Source: Chitinophagaceae bacterium
GTDB lineage: Bacteria; Bacteroidota; Bacteroidia; Chitinophagales; Chitinophagaceae
NCBI GenBank assembly: GCA_025963615.1
Contig: JAOQAL010000722.1
Location: forward strand, 1 to 7,576
Length of the DNA: 7,576 nt
Direction: 5' to 3'
Position 1 is the first letter of the stretch. Each line of letters begins with the position of its first letter. The notes below the pieces were generated by a model. It was not told the origin of the DNA and searched no databases. It was given only the letters and a program-made list of their open reading frames with translations. The position numbers were made by a program, and so were the translations under genes. Shown here in pieces: positions 6,510 to 7,576 of this stretch.

Positions 6510-7115
6510 TTACTTCCATTTCAGCGTATTGATAAGATGTTCGAGATCTTTCTTTACAAAATCATTCACGACACTTAGGGAATCTTCATTAGGGGTAGCA
6601 TAAAAATATAAAGCGCCGCGCAAAAAATGTTTTGTTGAATCGGTCAGGAAAAACTGGTTGGCTGTTGCTGTATTCCCTGACAATGTAAAATACACCCCGC
6701 TGATATTATTTGAAGTAACAAAAGGTTGCGGTTCAATGCCAGAAGCTTTATAGGTATGTTGTTTATATGACATGGTGAATGCGTCATTCACCAGCGAATC
6801 AAATTTGTTTTTGCCAATATCTTTATAGCTTATATAAATGCGGCCCGAAAATAGAGGAAGGTCAATATTTAACCACCAGTCATTTTCGGGTTTTGCATCA
6901 AAAAAAGTACTGTCTTTTGTTACGTTGGAATAAGCAGGATATTCAAAAGAATAGGGATAACCTGGCTGGTTAAAAATCTGGTATTTCTTTTCCGGAAAAT
7001 CGATCTTAAAATATCCTCTTTTTTTAGGATATGATGAATAGTCGCTGTTGCAGGAAAACAAAAGCAGGGCAACAAAAGGAAAATAGAAAAAAACAGTTCT
7101 GTATTTGAATATCAT
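6510..7115 (-). CDS. gldD: Gliding motility lipoprotein GldD
   Basis: The 201-residue product has a short N-terminal signal peptide (KYR, then a hydrophobic run) ending in the lipobox LFSC, with Cys22 as the lipidated residue. It is therefore an envelope lipoprotein. The mature part opens with YPKKRGYFKIDFPEKKY, characteristic of GldD, and contains a tryptophan pair (NDWWLNI), FDSLVNDAF, and a LRGALYFYATPNEDSL segment typical of the family's C-terminal half. In Flavobacterium johnsoniae GldD is required for gliding; gliding proteins are linked to type IX secretion. Non-gliding Bacteroidota also carry it, so its presence does not prove motility here. It starts 18 nt after gldE and is probably cotranscribed and perhaps translationally linked. 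The ATG start is supported by the complete signal peptide. Confidence 0.9.
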   Translation of the reverse strand: MIFKYRTVFFYFPFVALLLFSCNSDYSSYPKKRGYFKIDFPEKKYQIFNQPGYPYSFEYPAYSNVTKDSTFFDAKPENDWWLNIDLPLFSGRIYISYKDIGKNKFDSLVNDAFTMSYKQHTYKASGIEPQPFVTSNNISGVYFTLSGNTATANQFFLTDSTKHFLRGALYFYATPNEDSLSVVNDFVKKDLEHLINTLKWK

Positions 7116-7133
7116 TACGATAGCGTATTGTTA

Positions 7134-7576
7134 TCAGGGTAATTTATTAATTGTCACTTTTAATTGTTTGATTCGATTCTTGTCTGATTCAAGAATTGTA
7201 AAACTAAAATCGCCGCAATTAATCACGGCATTTTCTGCAGGAAATTCTCCCGCTAACTCTAAAATCAATCCGGCCAGCGATTCGCTATCCCCTCTCACTT
7301 TGTCAAATGTATCAGCAGGAATCTGCATCACCCGGCAGGCTTCGTGTATCATCGTTCTGCCTTCAAAAATATAATTGGAATCATCCAGCTTCTGGCTGCT
7401 GCTTTCCTCTTCATCAAATTCATCTTTGATTTCACCAATAATCTCCTCCAGCACATCTTCAAGCGTTACAATACCACTGGTACCGCCAAATTCATCCACT
7501 ACCACGGCAAAATGCATGTGCTTTGACTGGAATTCCTTTAATAGATCCTCAATAAGCTTTGATTCAGGAACAAAGT
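7134..7576 (-). CDS. gldE: Gliding motility-associated protein GldE, C-terminal part (5' cut by window edge)
   Basis: The last 146 residues are present. The frame continues to the window edge as [19 protein letters not shown] before the first internal ATG (7517), so the gene is not short but truncated. The segment holds the end of a CBS pair ([20 protein letters not shown]), an acidic linker, then a CorC/HlyC transporter-associated domain ([13 protein letters not shown] to TIN). This is the C-terminal half of a CNNM/HlyC-type protein; the membrane domain would be upstream. Position directly before gldD identifies it as GldE rather than another CorC-like paralogue. In Flavobacterium johnsoniae, extra GldE was reported to suppress a gldB mutant partly. 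Its biochemical role is unknown to me; an ion or nucleotide sensor is family-based inference. Confidence 0.9.
   Translation of the reverse strand, partial: FVPESKLIEDLLKEFQSKHMHFAVVVDEFGGTSGIVTLEDVLEEIIGEIKDEFDEEESSSQKLDDSNYIFEGRTMIHEACRVMQIPADTFDKVRGDSESLAGLILELAGEFPAENAVINCGDFSFTILESDKNRIKQLKVTINKLP

Overview
The window reads as ordinary core chromosome of a Bacteroidota bacterium, most likely from the Chitinophagaceae or a near relative. The evidence is a gldE-gldD gliding/type IX secretion gene pair, a DUF3109 protein of the Bacteroidota type, a ComEC tail of that phylum's type, moderate-to-low G+C, A-rich rather than Shine-Dalgarno-rich start regions, and two matches to the Bacteroidota -7 promoter box (TAnnTTTG). 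No tRNA, rRNA, CRISPR array, transposase or phage gene is visible.

Layout. The plus strand carries the last 40 codons of a probable ComEC-family DNA uptake protein (1-123). purH follows (191-1738), probably driven by a promoter that overlaps the comEC end. A short intergenic stretch comes next, then a DMT/EamA transporter (about 1958-2881) whose start codon is not a normal one. From 2878 to the window end every gene is on the minus strand. Read in transcription order they are gldE (5' cut by the window edge), gldD, a DUF3109 Cys-rich protein, a lutB-like LUD/ferredoxin protein, and a polysaccharide-deacetylase-like protein. The transporter and the deacetylase meet tail to tail and share a TTAA that supplies both stop codons.

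How the genes relate. purH performs the last two steps of IMP synthesis. gldE-gldD, 18 nt apart, are the classical gliding pair. lutB and the deacetylase-like gene are 13 nt apart and probably cotranscribed, although no shared function is known to me. lutB has no lutA or lutC partner in view.

No gene cluster here looks like an undescribed system. The points most worth a second look are small: the missing start codon of the EamA transporter, the imperfect inverted/direct repeat set between gldD and the DUF3109 gene, the possible leaderless promoter of the DUF3109 gene, and the lutB-deacetylase coupling. All identifications are from reading the sequence and from memory of the families. No search was run.
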